Shown piece after piece: positions 51,646 through 59,740 of a stretch of DNA of 64,000 nucleotides (positions are counted from its first letter, which is position 1; each line of letters begins with the position of its first letter). The DNA comes from DALYJJ01 sp031969915 (GTDB lineage: Bacteria; Acidobacteriota; Terriglobia; Bryobacterales; Bryobacteraceae). The position numbers and the translations under genes were made by a program. The stretch covers positions 15,089 through 79,088 of the forward strand of contig DALYJJ010000005.1 of NCBI GenBank assembly GCA_031969915.1, in the 5' to 3' direction. Below the pieces are notes generated by a model. It did no database searches. It saw nothing but the letters and a program-made list of their open reading frames with translations, and was not told the origin of the DNA.

Positions 51646-51944
51646 GCTTGTTTGCCGCCACGTTGGCTCTGGGAATGACGGCTTCGGCCGCCGAGATGAC
51701 GGGCTGGATCAGCGACGCCAGCTGCGGACGCTCGAATGCGAAGGCCGACNNNNNNNNNNNNNNNNNNNNNNNNNGCTGCATCAAAGGCGGCGCGGCCGCG
51801 GTCTTCGTCGACGACAAGGACCAGAAGGTCTATAAGCTGGCCGGCAAGGCCGACGCGGCGAAGCATCTGCGGCACAAGGTGAAGGTCACCGGCAAAGTGC
51901 AGGGCGACACGATCACCGTGGAGTCCATGGCCAAGGCCGACTAA
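51633..51944 (+). CDS. Small secreted protein, interrupted by an N gap
   Basis: A short exported protein: signal peptide MRKLSLFAATLALGMTASAA, then EMTGWISDASCG, a run of unknown residues, and CIKGGAAAVFVDDKDQKVYK ... HKVKVTGKVQGDTITVESM. The end looks like a small OB-like beta-barrel common in acidobacterial secreted proteins, where the paired cysteines are usually conserved. GGAG is 10 nt upstream of the start. The frame before and after the gap agrees, so the gap length is probably near right. Confidence 0.65.
   Translation: MRKLSLFAATLALGMTASAAEMTGWISDASCGRSNAKADXXXXXXXXXCIKGGAAAVFVDDKDQKVYKLAGKADAAKHLRHKVKVTGKVQGDTITVESMAKAD
51750..51774. other. Assembly gap of 25 Ns
   Basis: Unknown bases inside the small secreted protein gene. 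The coding frame continues consistently after the gap. Confidence 0.99.
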
Positions 51945-53626
51945 CGCGCGATCGGGTCCCGCAGCCGCGCGGGTTTCAGCGTCCAGGTGGCGCCCATCTC
52001 GGAGTGCCGGCGGGCGCTGTATGGATAGATGCTCGAGGCCTCAGAGTAGACGCCCGACATGCGCACGGGCAGGGTGGCCGCCGGGCTGGGGGCCATGATC
52101 GCCTCGGCCATCAGTCTCAGGAACTGAGCGCACGTAAGCTTGATTCCGTCTACGGTGACCCACTCCGGCACGGCGTTGGAGGGCACCGGCTTCCAGGTAC
52201 GGTCATTCAGTTGGCCGGTCAGTTCCGATGCTTTGGCGGCGATCGCACCGGCCGTCACTTCCCCCGCGTTCGGTCCGAGTTCGTCGGTCATCTGGAGCGG
52301 CCCATAGACCGGCGTCAAAGGAACAGAGGCGGGAACCTGCCCCGTCCGATGCGCGGTGGCAAGAGCGTTGGCCAGCAGCAGAAACATGTCCGCAAGTGAG
52401 TAGGAGTCGGGCCCCGCTTGCGCGTACGCCGAGGGGACAGTCCCCTTCCACCGTTTGACCAGGTTCGCGGCGGCGGCTCTGAGAGAGGCGATGGATACCT
52501 GCTCCGGGTGCGAGGCTGCGGCCATGCGCCGCAGGGCGGCGGCTGAGACGAACCCGCTACCTGGATTTGCAGGGAAGTAATCTTCGGCGAGCCAGCGGAG
52601 CAGGGTCTCTTCCTGGCGGAAGCCGGCATCCACCTCCTCCTGTGGGCGCAGCGCCTCGACCGGGATGCGGGCGAACTTCGGGGTCTCATAGCAGTAGCGA
52701 ACCGGGCTGGGGTTGGCGGCCAGGAAATCGGCTTTGAGGTGAAGGCGATCGGGACCCAGGCGCACGCGAATGACGTGGGGGCGGGAGCGGTCGAGCTTCG
52801 AGAGTAGCTCCTTCAGCTTCTCGGGCCCATCGAGAGCCACGAAAGGCTTCACCGCCGGGCCGCTGGTCTCGGAGATCCGCAGGTGGCCGTCCTGCCAGAA
52901 GACTTCCGGGGCATACCCAGGCTCCGGACTCATCAGGTCGCTGATTCCGGAAATCGAACCGGCGTAGCCGTGAACGTTTCGGGCCGGATAGGTGTGAGAT
53001 TCCGGCAGCCCGGGCAATATCGCCGACCGATTGTATCGGTTCAATAAGTGAACTAACTCCGGATCGCCGCCCAGTTCCTCGGAGACGCCGGAAATCCAGA
53101 CCACCTCGCCGAACACTTCTTGCGTTCGCTTCAGTCCGCCGGCCACCGTGGGGTCCGGCTCGCCGGTAATGAAGTTCTTGAATTCAGTGAGGAACCAGTC
53201 GAGCGCCTGGGAACGCGCGCGCCAGCGATCTTCAGGTGAGTTCCCCGTCCGGAAATTCGGCCGGGGGCGCTGGCGGTCCGTGGGTTCGGCGGCGCCGTCG
53301 TACCCTACCTCGATCACCTCTCCCGTCACGGCGGCCTTCATCGAGTCGACGATCTTGTTCCCAGCGTTATAAGTTGAAAATAGCTGACTGACTGCGCCGG
53401 TCACAGAGTACACGCACGACGGCCGGAAGCGGGGATTCGACTGGCGGAGCCGTTCCAGAAGGGATACCGTGCGGCGAAGTTTCTGGTCGCCGATCTCGGG
53501 ATTCAAATGGTCATCGATGCGGCTCTCCAAATAGACGTAAACAGGCTGCGGAGTGGGTGGCGCCTCCGCGTGCCCGACGGCGCAGAGCGCCAGCGCCGCA
53601 AAAGGCAGGAAGCGGCAGGAACTCAT
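51941..53626 (-). CDS. Secreted protein of unknown function with pseudomurein-binding-like repeats
   Basis: A 561-residue exported protein not assigned to a known enzyme family. A signal peptide (MSSCRFLPFAALALCAVGHA) is followed by YVYLESRIDDHLNPEIGDQK and VWISGVSEELGGDPELVHLL in a region (25-260) that somewhat recalls polysaccharide-deacetylase-like barrels. The C-terminal part (about 395-535) has two helical motifs, SYSLADMFLLLANALATA and VDGIKLTCAQFLRLMAEAIM, similar to pseudomurein-binding repeats, which bind wall or surface polymers. A role at the envelope surface is inferred. It overlaps the convergent small-protein gene by 4 nt and is downstream of a PKD protein gene separated by a terminator. 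Confidence 0.6.
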   Translation of the reverse strand: MSSCRFLPFAALALCAVGHAEAPPTPQPVYVYLESRIDDHLNPEIGDQKLRRTVSLLERLRQSNPRFRPSCVYSVTGAVSQLFSTYNAGNKIVDSMKAAVTGEVIEVGYDGAAEPTDRQRPRPNFRTGNSPEDRWRARSQALDWFLTEFKNFITGEPDPTVAGGLKRTQEVFGEVVWISGVSEELGGDPELVHLLNRYNRSAILPGLPESHTYPARNVHGYAGSISGISDLMSPEPGYAPEVFWQDGHLRISETSGPAVKPFVALDGPEKLKELLSKLDRSRPHVIRVRLGPDRLHLKADFLAANPSPVRYCYETPKFARIPVEALRPQEEVDAGFRQEETLLRWLAEDYFPANPGSGFVSAAALRRMAAASHPEQVSIASLRAAAANLVKRWKGTVPSAYAQAGPDSYSLADMFLLLANALATAHRTGQVPASVPLTPVYGPLQMTDELGPNAGEVTAGAIAAKASELTGQLNDRTWKPVPSNAVPEWVTVDGIKLTCAQFLRLMAEAIMAPSPAATLPVRMSGVYSEASSIYPYSARRHSEMGATWTLKPARLRDPIAR

Positions 53627-53657
53627 AGGTTGCTTTCCCTTTCTTCTGACAAATCAG

Positions 53658-53697
53658 AACCGCCTGGGCGCCTCGCTTGAATTGCGCCCAGGCGGTT
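53658..53697 (-). terminator. Hairpin terminator of the PKD protein gene
   Basis: Perfect 14-bp inverted repeat (53658-53671 and 53684-53697) with a 12-nt loop, starting 26 nt past the PKD gene stop on the minus strand, followed by a weak T-rich stretch. It separates that gene from the next minus-strand gene. Confidence 0.75.
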
Positions 53698-53723
53698 TCC
53701 TCCGTCACATACTGAAATGACGC

Positions 53724-56276
53724 CTAACGGCCCGAGGGCCGCACGGTCGCTTCGTTCGACTGGCAGGTCTCCGCGTTATTCGGAGCCACCTCCCGGACGA
53801 TGTAATAGTAGCTTTGGCCGACGGTGAGCGGTCCTTGATCGAGATAGAAGCCGGCCGTGCCGGCAACGGTCGCGATCAGGAGGTAAGGCCCGCCGGCAAT
53901 GGTGCCGCGATAGATGCGATGGGTGCTCGTACCCGGACGAGGAGTCCAGGTTACTTCCGCTTTGTACTGTTTCGCCCGGGCCGCGAGATTCGTAATGCAA
54001 CTGCAAGCCGGGTCGGTGTCCAGGCGGATGAAGACCTGGCCGGTGTCCGTGTCGCTGAGGTTGGTCTTACTGCTCAACACGGGGTGTGAGATCGAGCTGT
54101 TGTCGGTCACTCGAAGCTGGATATTGTAGGCTCCCGCGCCCAGGCCGGTGAAGTAGGGGGTGACGTCGGGTTGTTTGCCTGTGGCGTCGCCGAAGGATCC
54201 GCCCGGAGGCAGATCCCAACTGTATTCGATGATCGTGTTCGCCGGCTGTCCAGTCTCGCTCGCGCCCTCGTCCGGGTTCGAGGAGCCCGTGCCGTTCAGG
54301 AACCACGGCTTCTTGTTGGTGCAGAAATTGTACGGTCCGCCGGCGTCCGCAGTCGGCGGGATGGGCGGATCGACAATGTTGATCTTCACCGTCACGGTAT
54401 CGGTCTTGGGCGGGACGCTGTTGTCGGAGACCCGCAGGACCACCGTGTGCTCGCCGTTTGTGGGGAATGTGCGCGAAGCCAGCACGCCTGAGGTCTCGAA
54501 GGTCCCGTTGTTATCCAAGTCCCAATCCCAGGCGACGATGGTCTTCGCGGGATCGAGGTGATACGATGACCCGCCGCTGAAGTTGATGGTCTGGCCAACG
54601 ATGCCCGGGTTCGGCGTGGCGTCGGCGACCGCAATCGGTGTCGCTTCCAGAATGGTGCGCCGAAGCATGATCACCGCCCAGGCGGTCTCAAATGGATACT
54701 GGCTGGAATCGTAGTTGTGAGCGCGCCAGTACCCTACGGCATTCTGGTCATTCACCAGGGTCCGGGCAACGCCGTCCGTGTTGTTGACGCTTTCCGCTTG
54801 GAGCGGATTGCGTTCCGCCGCGTACCAGTCGATCGGGTTCACGCCCGCGGTGGTCGATTGCAGCAGCGTGATGGGCTCGGCGATGTGGTCGTCGTTACTG
54901 TCGTGCAGTAACATGGCCTTGGTGAACGAGAACAGGCCATAGTAGTAATCTTTCGGGTTGCTGGTTGCCCCGGCTGGGTTGCCGAAGACATCGCGCATGA
55001 AGCGCTCGGAGCGGTCCCACTTGGGATTGCCGCGGCCAATCCCCGTCCAGGCAAGCTGTACCATGCCTGACGGAGTGGTGCCAAGCGGACCCCAAACGGG
55101 GCTTGGGTCGGTGTAACCGAAGACGCCTGTCGTCGCGTTCTGACTGTAAGTCGTCCAATCTTCGTTCGCGGCTTCCACCGGTGGTGGGATCGGAATTCCA
55201 AGATCCCGTTCGGCCGGGAGGAGCCCGATCGCGGCCCACTGCACCGCGGAGTTGTCGGGGAACGAGTTGCAGCTATAGCGCCAACCGCCCAGGGCCAGGC
55301 TCCCGCTGGAGCCATCGTACTGGCAATAGGCGTAGTAGTCCACCATGTCCTGCACCACGGACCGGTACGTGCGCCCGCGGATTCCCGGATTGGAGCCGGA
55401 CGGCGTCGTCCCCGTAGTGGTGATGGCATTCGGGGTCCCCGCCGCGACGATCGCGTCAATGAAGAAGCCTCCCTGGTACAGTTCGTAGGAGTCATTCACA
55501 TAGGCGCCGTAGCCGTTGGCGTTCGTATCGGGGTTAAACGTGCCCCTGGGGTTGGTTTGGGTGGCCGGAATGGTGGTGGTTGCGAGGAACTGGAAGGTCC
55601 GGCGCATCGCGCGCGCAACCGTTTCCGTGTAGGGGTTGTTCGGATTCCCGTTCTCCCGGTGTCCGTTCACCAGGAACGCCTGTAGATTCGCGGGCGTCGC
55701 CGCGTAGGCGCTGGTTGTGGCGTAACAGGTGCCGAAGGGACACAGCCTCCAGTCTCCGACTTCCGCACCATCCACTACCGAGCGGTTCATTGTCTTGTGG
55801 AGATACCACAGACCTTCGTCGACGGCGATGTTGACCTCCACCGGCAACGTCTTTTCGCGTATGTGAATGTAGTATTCAACGGTTGTGGTGTCGGCGGGTA
55901 CGGATGTGTTGCGGACCGTCAGGCGGGCGGTGATGAACGTGTCCACGGCGCCGGTATAGATGTGGGTCGCATCAATCGCGTACTGGCGCCTCTGGGTGCC
56001 GCTCGGACTGCCGCTCAGAATAACGGCACCCACTTGATCGGCGCTGCCGTCTCCAAACTCCCAGCGATACTCAATGGTGGGACCCGCCATGTTGGACGTG
56101 CCCTTGAGCGTAATCTGCTTTCCGCTGTAAGTGTCATGCGGAGTCAACAGATTGTTAGGATCAAATGGCGCCACCTTTACTTGCGGGGGTATGGCCCACG
56201 CGGGCAGAGCGGTGGCAAACAACGCCGCCAGCATGACGAGAGCTGGAACGAGGCGTCTGAAGTCGATCGAGACCAT
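53724..56276 (-). CDS. Large secreted PKD-domain protein with toroid-like helical region
   Basis: An 850-residue secreted protein. ATG at 56276 has AGGAGG 9 nt upstream and opens a signal peptide (LVPALVMLAALFATALPAWA). An N-terminal PKD-like domain (IEYRWEFGDGSADQ) is followed by a helical region (150-540) with EGLWYLHKTMN and FETAWAVIMLRRT that recalls squalene-cyclase-like alpha toroids, then two more PKD domains (VAWDWDLDNNGTFETSG; IIEYSWDLPPGGSFGD) and a C-terminal FN3-like domain (KAEVTWTPRPGTSTHRIYRG). Function unknown; adhesion or surface binding is likely. It lies 155 nt downstream of the PEP-CTERM gene on the same strand. Confidence 0.75.
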   Translation of the reverse strand: MVSIDFRRLVPALVMLAALFATALPAWAIPPQVKVAPFDPNNLLTPHDTYSGKQITLKGTSNMAGPTIEYRWEFGDGSADQVGAVILSGSPSGTQRRQYAIDATHIYTGAVDTFITARLTVRNTSVPADTTTVEYYIHIREKTLPVEVNIAVDEGLWYLHKTMNRSVVDGAEVGDWRLCPFGTCYATTSAYAATPANLQAFLVNGHRENGNPNNPYTETVARAMRRTFQFLATTTIPATQTNPRGTFNPDTNANGYGAYVNDSYELYQGGFFIDAIVAAGTPNAITTTGTTPSGSNPGIRGRTYRSVVQDMVDYYAYCQYDGSSGSLALGGWRYSCNSFPDNSAVQWAAIGLLPAERDLGIPIPPPVEAANEDWTTYSQNATTGVFGYTDPSPVWGPLGTTPSGMVQLAWTGIGRGNPKWDRSERFMRDVFGNPAGATSNPKDYYYGLFSFTKAMLLHDSNDDHIAEPITLLQSTTAGVNPIDWYAAERNPLQAESVNNTDGVARTLVNDQNAVGYWRAHNYDSSQYPFETAWAVIMLRRTILEATPIAVADATPNPGIVGQTINFSGGSSYHLDPAKTIVAWDWDLDNNGTFETSGVLASRTFPTNGEHTVVLRVSDNSVPPKTDTVTVKINIVDPPIPPTADAGGPYNFCTNKKPWFLNGTGSSNPDEGASETGQPANTIIEYSWDLPPGGSFGDATGKQPDVTPYFTGLGAGAYNIQLRVTDNSSISHPVLSSKTNLSDTDTGQVFIRLDTDPACSCITNLAARAKQYKAEVTWTPRPGTSTHRIYRGTIAGGPYLLIATVAGTAGFYLDQGPLTVGQSYYYIVREVAPNNAETCQSNEATVRPSGR

Positions 56277-56430
56277 CTCTGGATTCCTCCTGTATCGAGA
56301 GCCAGCGCAACTGGCCTTACGGCCAGGTCTTGCGACAAGCCATCCAAGCGCCAGAGCAGCGCGTTTCGGTGTGACTCGACCGGAGACGGGACTCACTCAA
56401 TCCGAACCCAGGGCCCGTGCCTGGGCTCGC

Positions 56431-57186
56431 TTACGAACTACTGCCCGGCGTGGTGCGCCGCCGCCGGCGGGCCGCCAAGGCGATGCACGACAGCCCGGCC
56501 GCGAGAACCGCGAAGTAGCCTGGTTCGGGGATCTCACCCTGTGGCGTGCTGGTGATGGATAGCGACGAGGAATAGTAGAGGTTCCTCGCGCCCGTTCCCG
56601 ATCCGGTGGAGTCGGGGTCCGATTGCTGCAGGTGGAACCCCGCCTGCGGCGCCGTCTCCGAGAGGGTCAGGAAAACCGTGGCCTTCTCGCCGTCCGCCAG
56701 GATGAAGTTCCACCCCAGGGCCAGCGCGACATCGTTTGGTCCGGCTTCTACCGAGCTGGTAAGGGCGCCGGCCAGGACATCGTCGTAGATGCCCGGGCTG
56801 GCAAAGGGATCGCCCGCCTGGTAGGTGAGCCCGGCCGGAGCCGCACCCACGGCGAAGGCGGACTCATTTGAGAATCCGTTCAAGGTCTGGCGGATTTCCT
56901 GATCGAAGTACGCGACGAAATTGTGGGAACCGGTTCCGGTGATCTCAACGCTCAGCACTCCCAGGCCCCCGCCGGTCGCGGGATCGATGGGCGCCAAGGG
57001 AGAGCCGCTCACCACGCCGAACTTCGCCGGCAGAGTGCTCGATCCGGCGATTCCCGCCGAATCATAGATCACGCCGTCGACATTGAAGATCCACTGAAAA
57101 AGAGCAAAATCGGCCGGACCAGCCTGGACCGGCGGTAAGTAGAACGTCAACAGTAGCACAAGGACTGCGCAACTGGACTTTGACAT
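56431..57186 (-). CDS. PEP-CTERM sorting domain protein
   Basis: A 251-residue exported protein. The ATG at 57186 is preceded by GGAGG 9 nt upstream and gives a signal peptide (SSCAVLVLLLTFYLPPVQA). The core (25-215) is a beta-rich domain with FVAYFDQEIRQTLNGFSNES. The C-terminus carries the PEP-CTERM signal: IPEPGYFAVLAAGLSCIALA followed by ARRRRR. Its promoter is visible at 57265-57293. It is grouped with a TPR lipoprotein related to PrsT upstream, a known PEP-CTERM system companion. Confidence 0.88.
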   Translation of the reverse strand: MSKSSCAVLVLLLTFYLPPVQAGPADFALFQWIFNVDGVIYDSAGIAGSSTLPAKFGVVSGSPLAPIDPATGGGLGVLSVEITGTGSHNFVAYFDQEIRQTLNGFSNESAFAVGAAPAGLTYQAGDPFASPGIYDDVLAGALTSSVEAGPNDVALALGWNFILADGEKATVFLTLSETAPQAGFHLQQSDPDSTGSGTGARNLYYSSSLSITSTPQGEIPEPGYFAVLAAGLSCIALAARRRRRTTPGSSS

Positions 57187-57264
57187 GGACGTTATCCTCC
57201 TTCCATCCATTCGTCCCGGTGCGAACTACCATCGGTTACGCGGAATGCTCTGACTCTGCGCAAG

Positions 57265-57293
57265 AGTATAAAGTAAATGAGTAAGAGCGGCAA
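57265..57293 (-). promoter_or_regulatory. Sigma-70-type promoter for the PEP-CTERM gene
   Basis: On the minus strand TTGCCG (57288-57293) is separated by 17 nt from TATACT (57265-57270), a near-consensus promoter in an AT-rich stretch, about 80 nt upstream of the PEP-CTERM start. Unlike the leaderless-type boxes elsewhere, it leaves a long leader with a proper ribosome-binding site. Confidence 0.65.
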
Positions 57294-57376
57294 TGCTAAA
57301 TACACAATGCGTTCCCCGAATCGATCCAGGACGCGTAGTACTTACTAACTCGAAGAACGGCATTCTATTCGTACTC

Positions 57377-59677
57377 TTACTGAAGAGAAGCCAGCAGCTT
57401 CTTGATGCTTCCTTCGGTCGGCCCCGCGGGGCGCCGGTTGAGGGCCTCCAGTAATTCCGCTCTGGCTCTTGCCGAATCGCCCTTCGCGACGAGAGCCGCG
57501 CCCAGATGGTAGCGGTACAGCGGTTCATTCGGGTACTTCCTGCACAGCGCATGAAAGGTCGCGAGTGCCGTGTCCGGCATGCCCTTCTTGAGCGACACCC
57601 AGCCGAGCGTGTCCATCAAGGCGGGATGATCGGGGAATTCCCGCACCGCCCTGCGCGCGAGTTCCAGCGCTTCTTCAAGATTGCCGCCCGTCTCGGCGAG
57701 AAGGTGGGCGAGATTGTTGAGCAGCAGTGGGTTGCCCGGCTGCAGCGCCAGCGCCGCACGATACTGGGCGATGGCCTCCGATGGCCGGTTCGCTGCCTCC
57801 AGAGCGTTAGCCAGGAATGCCGCTGGCTGCGGTGCGCGCGGGGCCAGGGCGGCCGCCTGGCGGTAGGAGTCGATGGCGCTCTCCAGATCGCCCTTCCGCT
57901 GATGGGCGAAACCTTCGCGCAGACGCCACTCGGCGGAGCGCGGGTTGCGTTCGATCAGAAAGCGGAGGTGCTCCAGGGCCAGGCCTGGGTCTCCGGCCCT
58001 CAGCGCGGTGACGGCCAGCAGCGCTCGTGCGGTCTCATTCGCGGGAGACCGCGACACCTCGGCGGTAAGGAGCCGCACCGCATCGCCGAGTTGGCCTTGC
58101 GCGTATTGGCTGAGAACGAGCCCCTCCAGCGGACGGGAGTCCGCGGCGCCCGGCTCGTGAAGGGCCCGGAAGATTGCATCGGCCTGTTGAAACTTCTTCT
58201 CCTTCACATACAGGATTCCCAACTGCAGACGGGCCGCGGCGAGCTTCGGGTGTGTCTCGATGAGCGACTCCAACTCCAGGCGTGCGGCGCGGCTCCGGTC
58301 GAGGCCCATCAGACCGAACGCCCGCAGCAGGCGCGCTGCGGCGTGGTTCGGAGAGCGGGCCAGGGCCTCGTTCGCGGCCTGTACGGTGCGTTCATACTCG
58401 CGCTTCTGTAAGTGGATTTCGGCCAGGAAGAGCCACGCCGGGATATGATTCTGGTTGCGCTGTGTGATGGCCTGAAACTCGTTCAGAGCTTCGTTCCAGA
58501 GGCCCTGCGCGAAGAGCGCCCGTCCGAGCTGCGACCGGACCAGCGCGTCGGAAGGCTGTGAACGGGCCAACTCGCGCAACTCCTCCAGGGCCGCGGCTTG
58601 TTCCTCCGGTTTCCGGCTTCCGGTGCGGAAGGCGGCCGAGAGCGTCTTGGCCTCGGTGTCGCCCGGGTTCCGGGCCAGCACGGCCTCGATCGAGGCGCGC
58701 GCTTCGTCGAGACGGTTCTGCAGCGCCAGTATCTGCGCCGTCCGCTTCTGGCAGGCCTGCTCCACCGCGGGCGTGTGGCCGGTTCCGAGTTCGAAGACGC
58801 GCTTAGCTTGTTCCAGGTCGCCGATGGTGGCGTAGAAACTCCCCACCAGGAGCGGCGCGTCGTCGGGGGGCTTGGGACCGGTGAGCAGCGACTCCAGCGT
58901 GGCGGCCATGCGCTCGCGTTGGCCGTGGCGCAGGTAATGGTTCGCAAGCTGGAGCGTATAGCTCGGCTGGCCGGGGTTGTTGGCGGCCTTTTCCACAAAC
59001 ACCCGCTCGGCGTCCGCGGGCCGCTTGGTGTCCAGGAACAGTAAGTAGAGAGCATCGTAGGCCGGGCCGAACTTGGGCCTGCGTTGGATCGTCTCACGGG
59101 CTAGCCGCTCACTGTCTTCGTGGCGCCCGGCGATTGCCAGGGCGCGCACCAGCGCCACCACCACCTCGTCCTCGAACGGGCGTACCCGATGGGCGCGCTC
59201 GAAGAGCGAGATGGCGTCGTCGATGCGCTTGTCGGCCAACGCCAACTGGCCCTGGATGCGGAGCCCGTCAAAAGACCGGGGATCGAGCCGGAGTAAGTCG
59301 CCGGCCAACCTCGCCAACGTTGAATAAACCTGCTGGGGCCGTCGAGGATCGGATAGATAAGAAGCCAGCAGAAGGCCGGCCAGCCGCACTTTGATTTCAT
59401 GATTCGCCGGCAGCAGACGTTCGGCGGCCTCCAGATGCACTCGGGCGTTGGTAAGGTCGCCCAGTTTCTCATCGGCCGCTGCCAGGCCGGAGTAAGCGTC
59501 GCCGAAGGACGCATCGATCTGAAGCGCCTTGCGGAAGTTGATCGCCGCCTCGGCGTACCGGCCCGCCTTGAGCAGTTCCTGGCCCCGTTCGAAGGCGTTC
59601 CGCTTCCGGGCCTCAGGAGTCCAACTGCACGAAGTAAGAGAGAGCAGCAAACAGAGCAGAGTCGCTGCGGGTCGCAT
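57377..59677 (-). CDS. TPR-repeat lipoprotein, PrsT-like (PEP-CTERM system)
   Basis: A 766-residue lipoprotein almost wholly of TPR helices. The signal peptide MRPAATLLCLLLSLTSC ends in a lipobox (LTSC), giving Cys17 at the mature N-terminus. About 18-20 tandem TPR units follow (for example GRYAEAAINFRKALQIDASF, NRPSEAIAQYRAALALQPGN). Long TPR lipoproteins of this kind (PrsT) accompany PEP-CTERM/exosortase and exopolysaccharide systems. It lies 63 nt after the TonB receptor stop, so both may be one transcript. Confidence 0.85.
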   Translation of the reverse strand: MRPAATLLCLLLSLTSCSWTPEARKRNAFERGQELLKAGRYAEAAINFRKALQIDASFGDAYSGLAAADEKLGDLTNARVHLEAAERLLPANHEIKVRLAGLLLASYLSDPRRPQQVYSTLARLAGDLLRLDPRSFDGLRIQGQLALADKRIDDAISLFERAHRVRPFEDEVVVALVRALAIAGRHEDSERLARETIQRRPKFGPAYDALYLLFLDTKRPADAERVFVEKAANNPGQPSYTLQLANHYLRHGQRERMAATLESLLTGPKPPDDAPLLVGSFYATIGDLEQAKRVFELGTGHTPAVEQACQKRTAQILALQNRLDEARASIEAVLARNPGDTEAKTLSAAFRTGSRKPEEQAAALEELRELARSQPSDALVRSQLGRALFAQGLWNEALNEFQAITQRNQNHIPAWLFLAEIHLQKREYERTVQAANEALARSPNHAAARLLRAFGLMGLDRSRAARLELESLIETHPKLAAARLQLGILYVKEKKFQQADAIFRALHEPGAADSRPLEGLVLSQYAQGQLGDAVRLLTAEVSRSPANETARALLAVTALRAGDPGLALEHLRFLIERNPRSAEWRLREGFAHQRKGDLESAIDSYRQAAALAPRAPQPAAFLANALEAANRPSEAIAQYRAALALQPGNPLLLNNLAHLLAETGGNLEEALELARRAVREFPDHPALMDTLGWVSLKKGMPDTALATFHALCRKYPNEPLYRYHLGAALVAKGDSARARAELLEALNRRPAGPTEGSIKKLLASLQ

Positions 59678-59740
59678 AGGATGTCGCCTCCTCAGGCAAG
59701 GCAGGCCGCGGCTATCGAGCCGGGCCTGCCGGTTCTCGAA

